Origin: Nigrospora sphaerica
Lineage: Eukaryota; Ascomycota; Sordariomycetes; Amphisphaeriales; Apiosporaceae
Reading direction: 5' to 3'
Length of the DNA: 64,000 nt
Assembly (NCBI GenBank): GCA_018287875.1
Contig: JAGVVL010000001.1
Location: forward strand, 4,402,001 to 4,466,000
Part shown: piece by piece, positions 1 to 11,288 of the stretch
Position numbering within the stretch: the first letter of the stretch is position 1
Layout: every line of letters starts with the position of its first letter
Translations under genes and position numbers: made by a program
The notes under the pieces: model-generated
What the model was told of the DNA's origin: nothing
The model's input: only the letters and a program-made list of their open reading frames with translations
Databases searched by the model: none

Positions 1-859
1 CTTGAAGCGCTGGGTAGATGGGCAGTCGCCCGGCGCGCCCAGATCCATTCGCAGTTTTACCAGGACGTCCGAGAGACCCGCGAAAGGGCCGTGGCGGAGC
101 TTGGCCAGCACTGGTATGCCATCCAGCACGAGCGGCGCAAGCATGCCAATAACGTGCCGGACTTTGGGCTGCGGTATCCGCAGAGCCAGGTGCAACGCGT
201 GCGCAATGCTTTGTCGTACAACAAAGAGGTGTCGATTTTGTCGGGCGTCGCCAAGTACGAGGGGATGCCGGCGGCGCCGGAAATGCGTGGCGCATCGCTA
301 CAAGAGATGGACGAAGACCTTGAAATCATGGCCGTAGGTGATGTCCTGGGATATGGCCCATCCCTCTCCCCTCGCTGGGCGGTGATAAAGAGTCGCGGCT
401 GACCCAGTCCCACAGCGAGGCAGACAGGCAGCAGCAGCGCCAGCGCAACAACAGCCGCGGCCGTCGTACACCGACTACGGTAGCCTCAACTTTAGCCTTG
501 GGGCCGCCGGGCAGCAGTTTCTTGAACAAACGGCTTGGGCCAATCCGAACCATCCATCGAATGCACACCTACTGCAGCGGCAGCACGCTACACCAGAGTC
601 TCGGAAACGCAGTCCGCTGCCGGACGGCTCTGCCTCGCGCCGGCAGCAGCCGCACCACGGCCCGGCCAGCCAGCCGTTCGGCAGAGGTCTCGCTCTACAG
701 AAGACGGGCTTGCGGCCGCCGTCCAGCTCACCCGAGGCGGCGCGCGCGGCCAGCGTGCTCGAGCAGACGAGTGCCAAAAGTCTGAAGGCGGGGGCGCATG
801 GGGGGACAGCATCGGAGCGCCCCGATACGGCTTCCTTGGCGCTGGCAGAACCACGTTGA
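1..859 (+). CDS. Sds3-like subunit of Rpd3-type histone deacetylase complex (3' part)
   Basis: The gene enters from the left edge in frame 1. Exon <1-333, intron 334-415 (donor GTAGGT, branch GCTGAC, acceptor CACAG), last exon 416-859 with TGA at 857-859. The upstream exon carries the fungal Sds3 signature: a basic helix (RRAQIHSQFYQDVRETRERA), then LGQHWYAIQHERR and the conserved stretch around YNKEVSILSGVAKYEGMPAAPEM. Members scaffold the Rpd3L/Sin3 histone deacetylase complex and act in transcriptional repression in the nucleus. The last exon encodes a low-complexity Q/P/S-rich tail, normal for fungal orthologues. Without the splice the frame stops at 400-402; the splice restores phase and gives 148 further codons, which is why I prefer it. 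The N-terminal part lies outside the window. Family assignment is from motif recognition only. Confidence 0.78.
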
Positions 860-1267
860 CATGGGAGGCTTCTGTCTGGCATTGCGGGCGTTTTACTTAC
901 AGCCATTGCATTCAGTTGCTGCATTTGCGAGCGGAACCCGAACCAGTCCTAGACCCGCCCGCGCGCTAGGTTGGCTACATGGTTTTGGAGTTTGTTCGGC
1001 ATGGGAGTCGCTCATAGGATGGAGTGGCATGGCGTTTCGTGCAGCCCAAACGGGCGTCCCTCGCGTTCAATATACATAAGATGGGACACCGCACATCGTT
1101 GGCGACAGCGACCCCAAGGGGGGTCCGGTTACATAAACTAAGAAGCAGAGGTACTCTCCAACGCGACTCCTCCGTATGAGAGCTATGGATGTGACAAGGC
1201 CTTTCCCACCATGCAGCCGGGGTTGTGGAATGTGCGCAAGCCGTAGGCGTGTTCGCGATGGGGAAGC
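860..1267. other. Intergenic, convergent 3' ends
   Basis: Lies between the stop of the Sds3-like gene (+) and the stop of COA3 (-), so it should hold the two 3' UTRs. No coding frame, RNA gene or repeat is visible. Confidence 0.6.
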
Positions 1268-1655
1268 TTATTTCTTGGCGGGCTGCTGGGGCGCGTCGGG
1301 GACCTTTACGTCCTCGAATTCGTCTTGACCGATAGCGCGGATCGTGTAGATGTCTGCTGCCGTATTAGTTTCGGGCGCGATCGCAGCTGCCGTGGCGCAG
1401 GGAACCGCAGGCCGATTACGTACAGACTCCGAGGGCAAACGCGGCCACTCCTGTGCCGACAAGGGCGTTCTTGAACAGGTAGGGCCTCCGAGCGCGGATC
1501 AGCGCGGGAGAGTGCGTGTTTCTGTCGTAGTACGACGAGGTTCCGAAGCTGGATATGATGGGCAGAGCAGTCAGCGTCAGTGAGCACGGCAATGAATGGC
1601 CCTGGAAGCGGGGGGAGAGGGAGAGAGACACAGCGTCGGGATCTTACCCGGACAT
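1268..1655 (-). CDS. coa3: Cytochrome c oxidase assembly factor 3 (Coa3), 72 aa
   Basis: Mitochondrial inner-membrane protein that regulates Cox1 translation and early complex IV assembly with Cox14. Exons on the minus strand: 1655-1648 (only 8 nt, ATG TCC GG), 1548-1424 and 1353-1268. Introns 1647-1549 (GTAAGA; CTGACGCTGAC branch; CAG) and 1423-1354 (GTACGT; ACTAAT branch; CAG). The phases close exactly to a 72-residue protein. It shows the family layout: SSYYD then a basic patch ending RARRPYL at about residues 7-27, one membrane span at about 31-48, and the hallmark tail IRAIGQDEFEDVKVPDAP. Usual length is 70-100 aa. The 8-nt first exon means simple ORF calling misses the true start. Confidence is high for identity and good for exon limits. 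Confidence 0.9.
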
Positions 1656-2935
1656 CTTGAGGGGAGACGATGGCTTGGATGCCGCTTGTGCTGAGAAGAC
1701 ACAGTTGGCAAGTTGTGACAAATTTCCACTCACGATTTCCTGATGACGCGAACGAGGCTGCAGCCAGTACAGCACCTATTAACCTGGCGACCTGATTTAT
1801 GCAGAGTCCACCCACTCTACGAGCTATGTACCCTAAGCAGTACTTCGGTCATTGCTTGCTTTTATGAGCACGTGGCTAGGGGATGCGGTTACGCACCCAC
1901 CCACCGTCTAATCTTATGCATCAGCCTTGCAGAATCTGAAGCGGTACACAGCAACGACCAATGCTGTGGGCGGGGGGCCTTTCACGGAGGATACGCAGAC
2001 GAGGGGGCCGTTACTTTTTGGGGCGGTCTAAGAAGTCGATACGATGTACATGGTAAGGTGGGCGTGGGCAACAGTGGCCGAAGCGGCAGCAGTGGCAACA
2101 GTGTCGGCATTTGGCAGTAGCGGAAGCAGTGGCAGGGTGTGGCAGCAGTGGTTGGGGCGAGTAGGCGCAGTACATATGTACCTTGCTTGGATGTGTGTTC
2201 TTACCTACGGTATTTAATACTGCCATGTACTAATCTATAACAACAAGCACCTTCCCGGCTGGCGGCAGCTGGACGAGATGGTCTACCAACCTTGCTTTCT
2301 CCCTCCCGCTCTCTGACTCTTTCTCTCTCTCTCCTCCCAGACATGAGCAAGGCTGAGCTCATGCCTGTAAGCTCATTTATCTTTTCGTCCAACTCAGCTC
2401 TTTGTACGCGCACTTGTTGCTCTCTTGGAGGCTGCCCCGTCGTCCTCGCCGGCGGCCGTTCCACTTCAAATCCACCCTGATCTTCTGCGCCGCGAAGCAG
2501 CTTTTTGTCCGCCCGCCGCCTGCCTCTGCCGAGCTTCTGCCATTGCAGCTCCGGCGGCGAGCCATCCGACATACAACGCGTTTGTTTCTGGCACGGTCGC
2601 GGCATCCTGTCCTTTTTTTTAACACTTCCGCCATACCTCGCCAGCCGACCAACACCGACGAATTGAAGCAGCCACCCTGGAGAACAACTGCGCTATCAGC
2701 GGCACACACACTCGCCGACGTTCACGCGCACGTGCAGACCAGACGACGCATACACACGCATCCCCCATTGCACTCGGCGACTCGCCTACCAACCCCCAGT
2801 CGGACGCAAGTAACCTCTCCTGGTCGTTCGTCGCCCATCGTCACGACTTTGTAGTTGCCATAGACCGTCCCCCGACTTGCCGCCCTCGAACCCGGGCTTT
2901 CGCCGCTTCGAGCGCCTGGCGCAATCCCCTACGCC
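1656..2935. other. Divergent intergenic region COA3 / PTA1
   Basis: 1.28 kb between two divergently transcribed start codons, so it should hold both promoters and leaders. The right half (about 2300-2930) is pyrimidine-rich with CT stretches, typical of a fungal core promoter or leader for PTA1. A run of imperfect GGCAGCAGTGGCA-like repeats lies at about 2075-2150. No coding frame is supported. Confidence 0.5.
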
Positions 2936-5576
2936 ATGGCTACTTCTGGTCAACTCCCCGTGGCGGATCAAATTCGTCAGCTGGAGGGAGCGCGCAAGCT
3001 CGTGCTTGGTGATGTAAGCTACTATCCGACGGTCGTTCAGGCGACCCTGCCAATAATAGGGCCGTCGGCCCAGGTCGAATTTCGACGATGGGGTGCCGAG
3101 TTCTTGTCCGAGGCTTTTGCAACGCCCGCCGTCGCCCTCTCGCAGAAAGAGACGCTATCCCTCCTGGTTCTCGAGACGCTCAAGTTATTGGCTGAGGATC
3201 CCAGGCAGGACGTCATGGTGCTACGCAGCGTTATCCAGACAGCAGCTAGTGTGTACCCGCTGGCCCTCAGATGGATGTAGGTACCATTCCTCACCCACAC
3301 CGTAGACGCAAATCCCCTCGTAGTTGGCTGTGGCCTGGGCCTGCCCGTAACTGTGTGCAAGTCCCTTGCACCCGATTGCCTCCGAAGCCATGCCCGCTCG
3401 TCCCGCCATGGCCCTGTTGGGAGTTCCCTGCTGATGTGAGGCCACCATCACCAGTATCAACAACTCCTATGACACGACGACTTGGGCGCACATGACAGCC
3501 CTCAAGTCCCGAATACTGCGCATCTGGGACACGGCGCCGGCCACGGTCCGCGTATGCTGCATCAAATTCGCCCAGCGCGTGGTCCTGGCGCAGACACCAA
3601 GTGTCAACCCGCAGCCAAGGGTGTGATCGTTTGCCCAACCCGCTGTGCACGCCCGGGCTTTGCTGACAAGTCGATAGCGAGGCGACCCCTTGGACATCTC
3701 CCTGGCCATGATCCCGCCGAATCACTCCGTCCTCGACACCCACAGCCTCGAGGCAGAGGCGTCGGGGCTGCTCGACCGCATGTTGGGTGTCCTACAGGAC
3801 AATAACAGGTACGCGGGCGATCTCTATCTTCGCGGCCACAGCGCTCTTCCCGTCCTCGGTCCTGCTGACATGGTCTTCCGCTGTAGCGATGCCTTGCTCG
3901 TTGATGCCACACTGAACACACTCTCGATTCTCGTTCGAGCAAGGCCCGTCACATCCAACAGGACACTCAACGCGATTTTCAACTTTAACCCTTTCAGGCT
4001 CATCAGCACGCCCATGACGCCCAAGACCAAAGTCCTGGCGCGGTCGATGGAGAAGACGGTGCGCATGCTGCTCCATCACCTGTCGCGACGGTACGTTGCC
4101 AAGAGCTCGTTTGCTTCCCATCCTGTCCGGACCCTCCCTCGCTGACCCCGGCTGCAGAGACCCCCGAAACCCCCAGGCCGGCCGGATACAGCAGTATCTG
4201 GAGCGACTGATGGCTTCGCGGGCCGAAATTTTCGATGGTGGAAGCCGTAAGCGTGCGCTGGCAGAGCAATCTGATGGCTTGGATGCCAAGCGACAGCGTG
4301 TCGTGCCGACCCAGCCCGAGTTCCAGATCCCCCCAATGAAGGCAGTCCCTCTCTCTCTGGGCGATGTCTTCACACTGACGCCCAACGAGGGTCTCAAGGT
4401 ATTTGACGTGTCGTCGGTCCCGGCATCGTTGGCTGCGAAAATCAGTGTGAGCACGATAGCGCGTATAGACGCCAAGATGCTTGATCGTGCCATCAACGTA
4501 AGTGATTCCCTTCGCTTGGCGACGGGCGAAAACCCGACTTCTAACCGGTGCAGGGCATCCGTGATCGTCTCGTGCGGCTCCATGAGACGGCAAGGGATGT
4601 TGTCAGTCCAGAGAAAGCCGCGCTGGACGTGGAAGACGATGACGACTACGAACCCGACTACTACGCCGCCGAGGACAATGAGCAGATTCTCAACAAGCTG
4701 GACTCGGAGCCGTCGTCGCAAAGCCACGGAATGGAACGCCCGGCGGTCCTCGGCACCTTGGGGCTGCCGACTTTCAGGCTGCCGCCGCCGCCCCCTCTGA
4801 ACCCCAAACTGGCCATCAAGGCTGGACAGGGAACGGTCAATCGTGTGTTCAGTGTTATGAAGTTACTTGGCGAGCCGGCTGCCAGGAGGACCAAGTCGGG
4901 CATTAACCGGCTCGCCGCCAGCTCCTATGACCGGGACTCGTGGATCACCATGGTCACACGTCTGGCGACGCGCGCCCCAGCTGGTTTGACCGACACCCCG
5001 ATCAAGACCGAAGACAGTGCCCTGGGGCCTAGCATACTGAATCTTGGCAACTCGATGCGCGAGTACCTTTACGCCTATGTCCTGGAGGACTTCCGGAAAC
5101 GTATCGACGTAGCCGTCTCCTGGCTCAGCGAGGAATGGTACAACGACAAGGTGCATCAGCGGGCGGCCACGGGCAACGCGGGCGCCGTCCCGCTGCACTA
5201 TGATAAGTGGGCGCTGCGACTTCTGGATGGCTTCCTGCCGTATCTGCACGCCCAGGACAAGGTCCTCACCCGCTTCCTGAGCGAGATACCTGACATCAGT
5301 GCTGCCATTCTGAGCCGCGTCAAAACGCTGTGTCGTGACCCGGGCATGGTTACGTTGGCCTCGACCAGTCTTTTATACCTCATCATGATGCGTCCGCCGG
5401 TACGCAACCTGGCGCTGGACACGATGCAAGAAATCTGGGAGGAATACGAGGAGGCGAGGCCGGCTGCCACAAGGCACCTTACGAAATGGCGGCCAGCTTT
5501 TCTGGAGAAGAAACAGGCGGGCGGCCACGCGGCTGAAGCTGGTCCCCACGCTCAACCCAGTGCAGTGGCGGCCTAG
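2936..5576 (+). CDS. pta1: Pta1/symplekin, mRNA cleavage and polyadenylation factor scaffold, 734 aa
   Basis: Scaffold subunit of the nuclear pre-mRNA 3'-end processing complex (CPF in yeast, symplekin in animals), linking poly(A) polymerase, Ssu72 and CF I. Exons: 2936-3276, 3455-3620, 3678-3808, 3887-4090, 4158-4497, 4554-5576. All five introns (178, 57, 78, 67, 56 nt) have GT..AG ends, and the summed length is exactly 735 codons. The N-terminus (DQIRQLEGARKLVLGDVSYYP, then PIIGPSAQVEFRRWGAEFL) and the phrase RVCCIKFAQRVVL are the symplekin/Pta1 HEAT-repeat region. The middle has the family's acidic linker (about DVEDDDDYEPDYYAAEDNE) and the C-terminal half is alpha-helical. The donor of intron 2 (GTGTGA at 3621) is the weakest. 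The start is the first ATG of the conserved N-terminus. Confidence 0.9.
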
Positions 5577-5715
5577 AAACACCTCGTAATGGCAGAGGCG
5601 GAATGCTGCCTTGGCTAAGGTGTAGAACATGAATACGTGCTCTGCCGTCTTTTCGCCCGGCCCGAACTTACCCGGCATCGGCCGTAAGGGGGATGAGAGA
5701 GAGGGGAACCGTGTT

Positions 5716-5727
5716 GGGGGGGGGGGG
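5716..5727. repeat. G homopolymer, 12 nt
   Basis: Uninterrupted G run downstream of PTA1. One of five 11-13 nt G/C homopolymers seen in intergenic DNA of this window. Confidence 0.9.
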
Positions 5728-6760
5728 CTTCACGAGCGCTACCCAGCAGATGACGGCGGTGTCCTCGGATGGGCGCGGAGTGGGTGGAAGGACGAAGGAA
5801 GCTGCCGATCAGGCAAGGCGTTTGGGGATTGAATCCCTGCGGGGGACCTAGCATATGCCACAAAATGGGACAGGCTGGTGCGTTCGCGTGAGGGAGGTTT
5901 AGGTAGCCAGGCGCGGCCATGCCTATAGACGCAGCCGTATCGGAGTCGGCTGGTCCTTCAGCACCACGAGCCCAACAGCTGATGCTTCTGGCTGCCTCCC
6001 CCGAGCCTCAGGGTACATGGGTGCCATGTATGTATAGGGACAGTGTCGATAGGCAGTGAATCATGCAGGTGTAGACCAGTTGAGTCGTGGATTCCGTCGC
6101 CCATGTTGCGCAAGTGCGGAGCCGCCCCCGCTCGCCCGGCCTGAATCGTGGAATATTGCATGGCACGGAAGGCGAAGGCATAACTAACTAGTAGCGGCAG
6201 AGCAATCGAGTTTGACGGTACGGTGGCCGGTAGCCAGGCGACCAAGGCAGGACGGGCGGGGGACGGAAGCGGCGGCTCCCACAAGCACAGCGGCGCTGGT
6301 CCCGTCAGCCACGTGGCGGCAACGATGGAATGGCCAAATTTGGGCAACGCGGGGGAAGGGGAAGAGGGCCACATAATGGCATCACTCAGGACATGGACAG
6401 AGCATGCAGGTTCCGAGCGGTGTCGCGACGCGGGCCGGGTACGAAGTGTCGATGTATACACTTCGTCGACGCTCAAGCATGAGGTGCGGCTAGAGGTGCT
6501 TTGAGTCAGATTGTCCAATGGCGCTTCCCAGGGGCTTTGCCACGCGCGCACCGGTTCCGTGTCCGGCATATGTATGCAATGCATCCGGTATGCATATAGG
6601 TAAGTCAAGTACTTTTGGTAGGTACCGAGGGCCCCTGTCCCATACGGATACGTTACTGACTTAGTACGCCTATCTTCTACGTAGGTATACTTCGTACATG
6701 CTCACAAGCCAGCAAGTGCGGCCAGTGCCACTTTGGGGACGGAGCCGGGGGGGGGCATTG

Positions 6761-6782
6761 GGATGGATGGATGGATGGATGG
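6761..6782. repeat. (GGAT)5 microsatellite
   Basis: Five head-to-tail GGAT tetranucleotides ending in GGG, in the PTA1/She3-like intergenic region. Confidence 0.95.
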
Positions 6783-7172
6783 GAGGAATGGATCCCATCT
6801 TCCTGGAAGGCCCCGTCCCGCGCCATCCGCCCTCCTGGGCAATCTGGGCAGGTTGTGCGTCTAGGCACAGCAACCCAGGATGCCCATGTTGCGGCTGGTT
6901 CCTGTCGGCTTCCTCATTAGCGGCTGGACAATGCAAGCCCTGCGGAGAAGGGGGGTCGATGTTCAAAGTTGATCGGAAAGCTAAATTGCGGTCCTGCTGT
7001 CCCCCCTCATTGGGCAGTGGGTACGCGTCCAAATAGGCTCGACAGGAAGGTTAGGTGTCCTGGGAGGAAGAAGCAAAATGCCCATCATGCCTACATCCCT
7101 GTACTTATATATCCCCATAAGCTGCCTTTACAGTATGTACTTATCTACATAAGCACATCATACTTACTATAC

Positions 7173-7194
7173 CTTGCTTACTTAAGTAAGCAAG
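7173..7194. repeat. Perfect 22-bp palindrome
   Basis: Half-site CTTGCTTACTT is followed directly by its exact reverse complement, with no spacer. It lies in a stretch rich in TAC/GTA words that recur in other intergenic regions. Confidence 0.9.
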
Positions 7195-7783
7195 TAGATA
7201 CGAGCGGCTGCATGAGTCTCTGTCGGCATGGTCGCGACCACGGCCTCTAGAGTAACGAACCCCGTGAGTGGTGCCAGGGAGGGGGATTACTCAAGTACGG
7301 AGTCAGTAGTGGGTAGATAGAACTACAAATACACACACATCCACTCGACCCACAGGGCCAGGTCCCTGATCAGGCCCAGGGAGATCAGGTTCGTCACCAA
7401 GGTTCCATGTCATGTCAGGGACCGCTCGATTGACCGTACAGACAACTGGATGTTAAAAAACAAAACAGGCCTGCCGGCCGTTATGTACCCTAGCTCTGAG
7501 ATTTACATGCTTCGGTAGCGCCATTCCCCCCCGGTTCGGTTTAAACGGCCAGGCAAGTGGACGCTGGGAAGCAGCGGGCCACATGAGACGGGAGCGGGAA
7601 GGGGAGAAGGAAAAGAAAAGAAAGAAAGGAAGGGAGAGATGACGAGCGTGAAGGCTTTCCTACGGAATGACACCCGACATGGTAGAGTGATCGCGGTGCT
7701 GATTTCTTTCTTTTACCTTGACCGTCTTCCGAGCCATTCATTTCATGGATCAGACTCTCCATCTTCTTTCACCTCCCCCCCCC

Positions 7784-7803
7784 CTCTCTCTCTCTCTCTC
7801 TCT
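7784..7803. repeat. (CT)n microsatellite
   Basis: About ten CT dinucleotides upstream of the She3-like gene. Pyrimidine tracts of this kind are common in fungal promoters and 5' leaders. Confidence 0.9.
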
Positions 7804-8160
7804 TCATCTCTCATCGTCCTTGGGGCTGGCAGTCCTCAGCCCGCAGTCCTCAGCCCGCAGTCCGTCAGGTCCCGATCCACCGCGAAACCCACAGCACCCA
7901 CAGCACCCACGCACCCACCCATCTGCCCACTCTAATTACAATCCTCCAGCAGCACCAAACGCACGCCCTATGCCCACGGGAGTACGGACGGAGCAAGTAC
8001 AGAGGTACACACGCACGCACTCAAACACTCACGCACGCGCGCCCGCTCGACCTGCACAGTGCCAGGGCTCGCTGGGGTCCCCGTCCAGCACGCGCCCGCC
8101 TTGTCCTGTCTCTACACGGTACTTACGCTTTCAGCAACAGCAAAAAGCCGGCCTCCAAAG

Positions 8161-10129
8161 ATGGCGGGCAGTCGACTCCAGAAGTCCCACAAGTCGCGGC
8201 TCCAGCACGCGACGCCAGCGACACCAGCGACACGTACAACTGCCGCTACCGCGCCCACTGCCATCGCCGCTGCAGGGCCCATTTCCAGGGAGGCGAGCCA
8301 GACCAACTTTCCCGGCCTACGGGCGAGTCGAGGCCGCCGACGAGAGCGCGAACGAGAGCCAGAGGCACCGGGCCCTGTCGGCCAAGTCCACACCCACCAA
8401 AAAGGTAAGTGGCTCTTGCTGTTGCCCGTCGGCCCCCAAGTAATCAAACATCACCCATTGCCAACGCCCATGCAACATGTACATGCCCGTATGGGACCGA
8501 CTCTCCGTGTCTCTTACACTCTCTCTCCCTCTCACTCTCTCCTCTTTCACTGTCTCTCTATCTTTTTCTCTCACCCCCGCCTCCCTCTCTCTCTCTCTCT
8601 CTCTTTCTCTCCCTCTCTCTCCCCCTCCCCCTCTCCCTCCCTCAGCCCTTTGTCCCTCCCCCCTGCCCCACCTCCCAGTTGCCAGCCAGCCAAACAAAAC
8701 TACGGCCAAGATCCATCCACGCGACCAAAGGGCCTGCACAACATCACCGCAACCACGCAATAACAACCGCAACTACAAGAACTGAACCCGCACTCGCTAC
8801 TGCTGCTACTACTTTCACCCCACCTCACCCCCGACCGCCCCCTTTGCGGCCGCAATCACAACGATCGACTGACTAATGGGTACCTGAGGCCCCGTCCCTG
8901 TTCCAGACACACCAAGTCCGGCTTGCACGCCGTCCGATGTGAGCCGCGGTAACGACCATACCCGTGACCCTGTCGCCGCCGCTGGTCCTGCCAACATGGA
9001 GGCAGAAGCTCGTTACAACCCCTATGCAAACTCACCCAAGTCTACTAACGGCGGCGCCCTTCCTTCCACCATCCGCACCGTGCCCAGCTACGACGTCCCT
9101 TCAGACAGCTCCTCCGAGTCGCCCTCGGCACGGAACAGCGGCTTCTCGAGCGACCTCCACAGCGACGCTAGCGGCGCATCTTACACCTCGCAGCCGCAGT
9201 CCCAGAACGGGTTCGCAGTACGTGCAGAACAGCCCTCCCCGACCCCTCCCGACTCGGCCATGTCGTCAAGCAGCACAACACTCCACGGCGGCGTGCGGAC
9301 GCTTGATCCCGCCGCCCAGGTGCCCGACAGCGCCGCCGCCACCCCCGCCGACGACCCCGTCCAGCAGTGGGACTCGGCCGTGGGCAAGGCCGCCCTGGGC
9401 AAGACAGGCCGTGTCATCAACAAGCTCGTGTCGGACAACGAAGCCCTCAAGCGCGAGATCAAGGTCGAGCGCATGAAGGCCGAGGAGTTCAAGCAGACGG
9501 CCAAGCTCATGGAGGATAAGATCGAGCGCATGGTGGCCGAGTACGAATCGCGTCTGTTGGAAGCCAGTGTGACCAAGACACTGCTGGCCCGTAAAGAGCG
9601 CCAGGTCGAAACACTGCAGCTGGCCGTCGAGAACGAGAAGAAGCGAACCACCGACGCGCTGGACCGCGAACGTACCTGGAAGGAGGAGATGGCCAAGAGC
9701 CGCCGCGACGCCAACGTGCAGGTGGACGAGGCCAAGATGCAGGCCGCTCTGATGGAGGGTCGCTACAATGCCATTGCGTCGCATTGGAAGGACCAGGGCG
9801 ACGAGGTCAAGCGGAGGGCCGACAGCCTGCACGGCGAGATTGCCGCGCTGGTAATGCAGCGCCAGCAAGACGACGACAAGATCAACACCTTACGGGATCT
9901 TTGCGATCAGCAAGACGGAAACATTCGCGATCTGAGGAAACAAAAAGAAGACATTGGTCGTCAGTTCGAGGCCTACAAGGAGGAGCAGGAGAAGATCCTG
10001 CGCGACATCAAACAGTCGGCGCGCAGCCGTGAGGACGAGCAGCAGCGCACCCTCGAAGAGGCCAAGCATGTTTTAGGCCAGCTGCGCTGGGCTCTGAATG
10101 TGAAGCAGAATGTGCCCGATGCCGGTTGA
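8161..10129 (+). CDS. She3-like coiled-coil protein (SWI5-dependent HO expression 3 family), about 488 aa
   Basis: Yeast She3 is an RNA-binding adaptor that couples mRNA cargo to myosin Myo4; in filamentous fungi the role is inferred only. Model: exon 1 8161-8404, intron 8405-8906 (GTAAGT; GACTAAT branch at about 8871; TTCCAG), exon 2 8907-10129. Phases close to 489 codons. The core (about residues 241-475) begins VGKAALGKTGRVINKLVSDN and continues as a long charged coiled coil with the family phrase VTKTLLARKERQVE. The region before it is Ser/Pro-rich and disordered. The 502-nt intron is much longer than its neighbours and is nearly pure CT in its middle. Exon 1 is the doubtful part: frame 1 has SRLQHATPATP, but frame 2 just upstream of the donor reads like coding sequence too (AADESANESQRHRALSAKS), so an extra intron or an indel is possible. 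Exon 2 is secure. Confidence 0.72.
8500..8650. repeat. CT-rich tract inside She3-like intron
   Basis: About 150 nt of almost pure CT/CTCC, including a (CT)10 run at about 8585-8604, in the first intron of the She3-like gene. The pyrimidine-rich strand is the coding strand. Confidence 0.9.
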
Positions 10130-11288
10130 CGAGGCATTCCGTCACACCATCACTCGACCTCTTCGAGCCCGAGCACGGGGCCGGTCGCTGCCCGGGCGGC
10201 CCCCCCTCCTGGCAGCTACCATTCCCTTCCAGGTCGGGCCCTTCGATTCGCCTGTACATATTCCATGGTTGACCCGGTCGTCCGGGGGCCGTGCCAGGAG
10301 AGGCCAGCGGCCGGGACAAGTGGGACAAGACGACGTTCGAACACCTCACCGGACGCTCATCAGATCTGGCCCAATATGGACTTTCAAACGACAAGTGGGC
10401 ACCGGAGTTAAGAGAGGCTACCTGCGTCTGGATACTTACCCTACAGTCTCAACAAGACGAGCTCTGGAGTTCCGGGCGTTGTTAAGATACTGCTTTCCAA
10501 TCATCCATTCTTCATCCTTTCCCCCACCTTCTTCTTTGCTTCTTATTCTTTTTGGAATGCCTGGCAGAAACTCGTGCTTCACGGCAGCATGTGGCGGAAC
10601 GCAATTGAGCGTACTTGCCCGCAGCCTCGGCCCTCCCGAAAGGGCTACTTACACTTAGATACATAAAAGTAGAATACCCAATTTTTAGCTCGAGACCATT
10701 TTACGACACGGAGGTACAAGAAACAGCAAGAAGGCATAGAAAGGGGTAAATGTAAGAGGGTGGCAGTACTCCCTCACGCAACGCCAGTAGCCCTGTAATA
10801 ATCACTACCGCTACCGTCACCGATGTCGACGTTGGGTTCGTACGTAGGCCAGATAAGGGCGGGCATCGACGCTGCGGTGCGCAGCAAGAAGAACGACAGG
10901 CCAAGGCTTTAGTGTAGTGGATTCCAATTGTAGGTAACCTAAATGGGTGGAGTTGAGTGTGTAGAAATCTCCAAAGTGCGGCAGGAGCGAGTTGGTACTT
11001 TAAGTACCAGTGTACTTTCCATGTCATTCTTAGGCGAGCACTCACCGACCTACTTCACCAAAGTAAACAGTCGCCCACTATCACTTCTCTTTCTTGGAAG
11101 GTGCATGCTCCACAGGGCGATCCTTCCGTAGCTTTCACGGCGCCGCAAGCGCAGTCTTCATTTCCTTTCCTCGCACTCGAAGGCGGCGGTATTTCCCCGT
11201 GGCCAGAAAGCGTCCCCGCGGCAAGCAAACGAACCTGAGTACGGGGACCCGATCTCACAGGTACCTACATACTTACTACGTGCCCGCT
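10130..11288. other. Intergenic region
   Basis: 1.16 kb between the She3-like stop and the G-patch gene. It contains a 17-nt near-palindrome TGGTACTT-T-AAGTACCA (10993-11009). No coding frame or RNA gene is supported. Confidence 0.5.

Larger units (their letters stand above)
5577..8160. other. Intergenic region with microsatellites and GTAC palindromes
   Basis: 2.6 kb with no gene I can support; open frames here (for example minus 6608-5958) have no conserved motif or coding character. It holds a 12-G run (5716-5727), five GGAT repeats (6761-6782), a perfect 22-bp palindrome (7173-7194) and a CT dinucleotide run (7784-7803) that probably belongs to the promoter or leader of the She3-like gene. 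Confidence 0.5.

Noticed and set aside
3792..4727. 311-codon minus-strand frame opposite PTA1
   Set aside because: Lies across PTA1 exons and introns; PTA1 has clear homology and the antisense product has none.
5958..6608. 216-codon open frame on the minus strand between PTA1 and the She3-like gene
   Set aside because: Low-complexity translation with no conserved segment and no promoter-like context.
9181..9868. Long minus-strand frames opposite the She3-like coiled coil
   Set aside because: Mirror frames of codon-biased coding DNA; translations have no family features.
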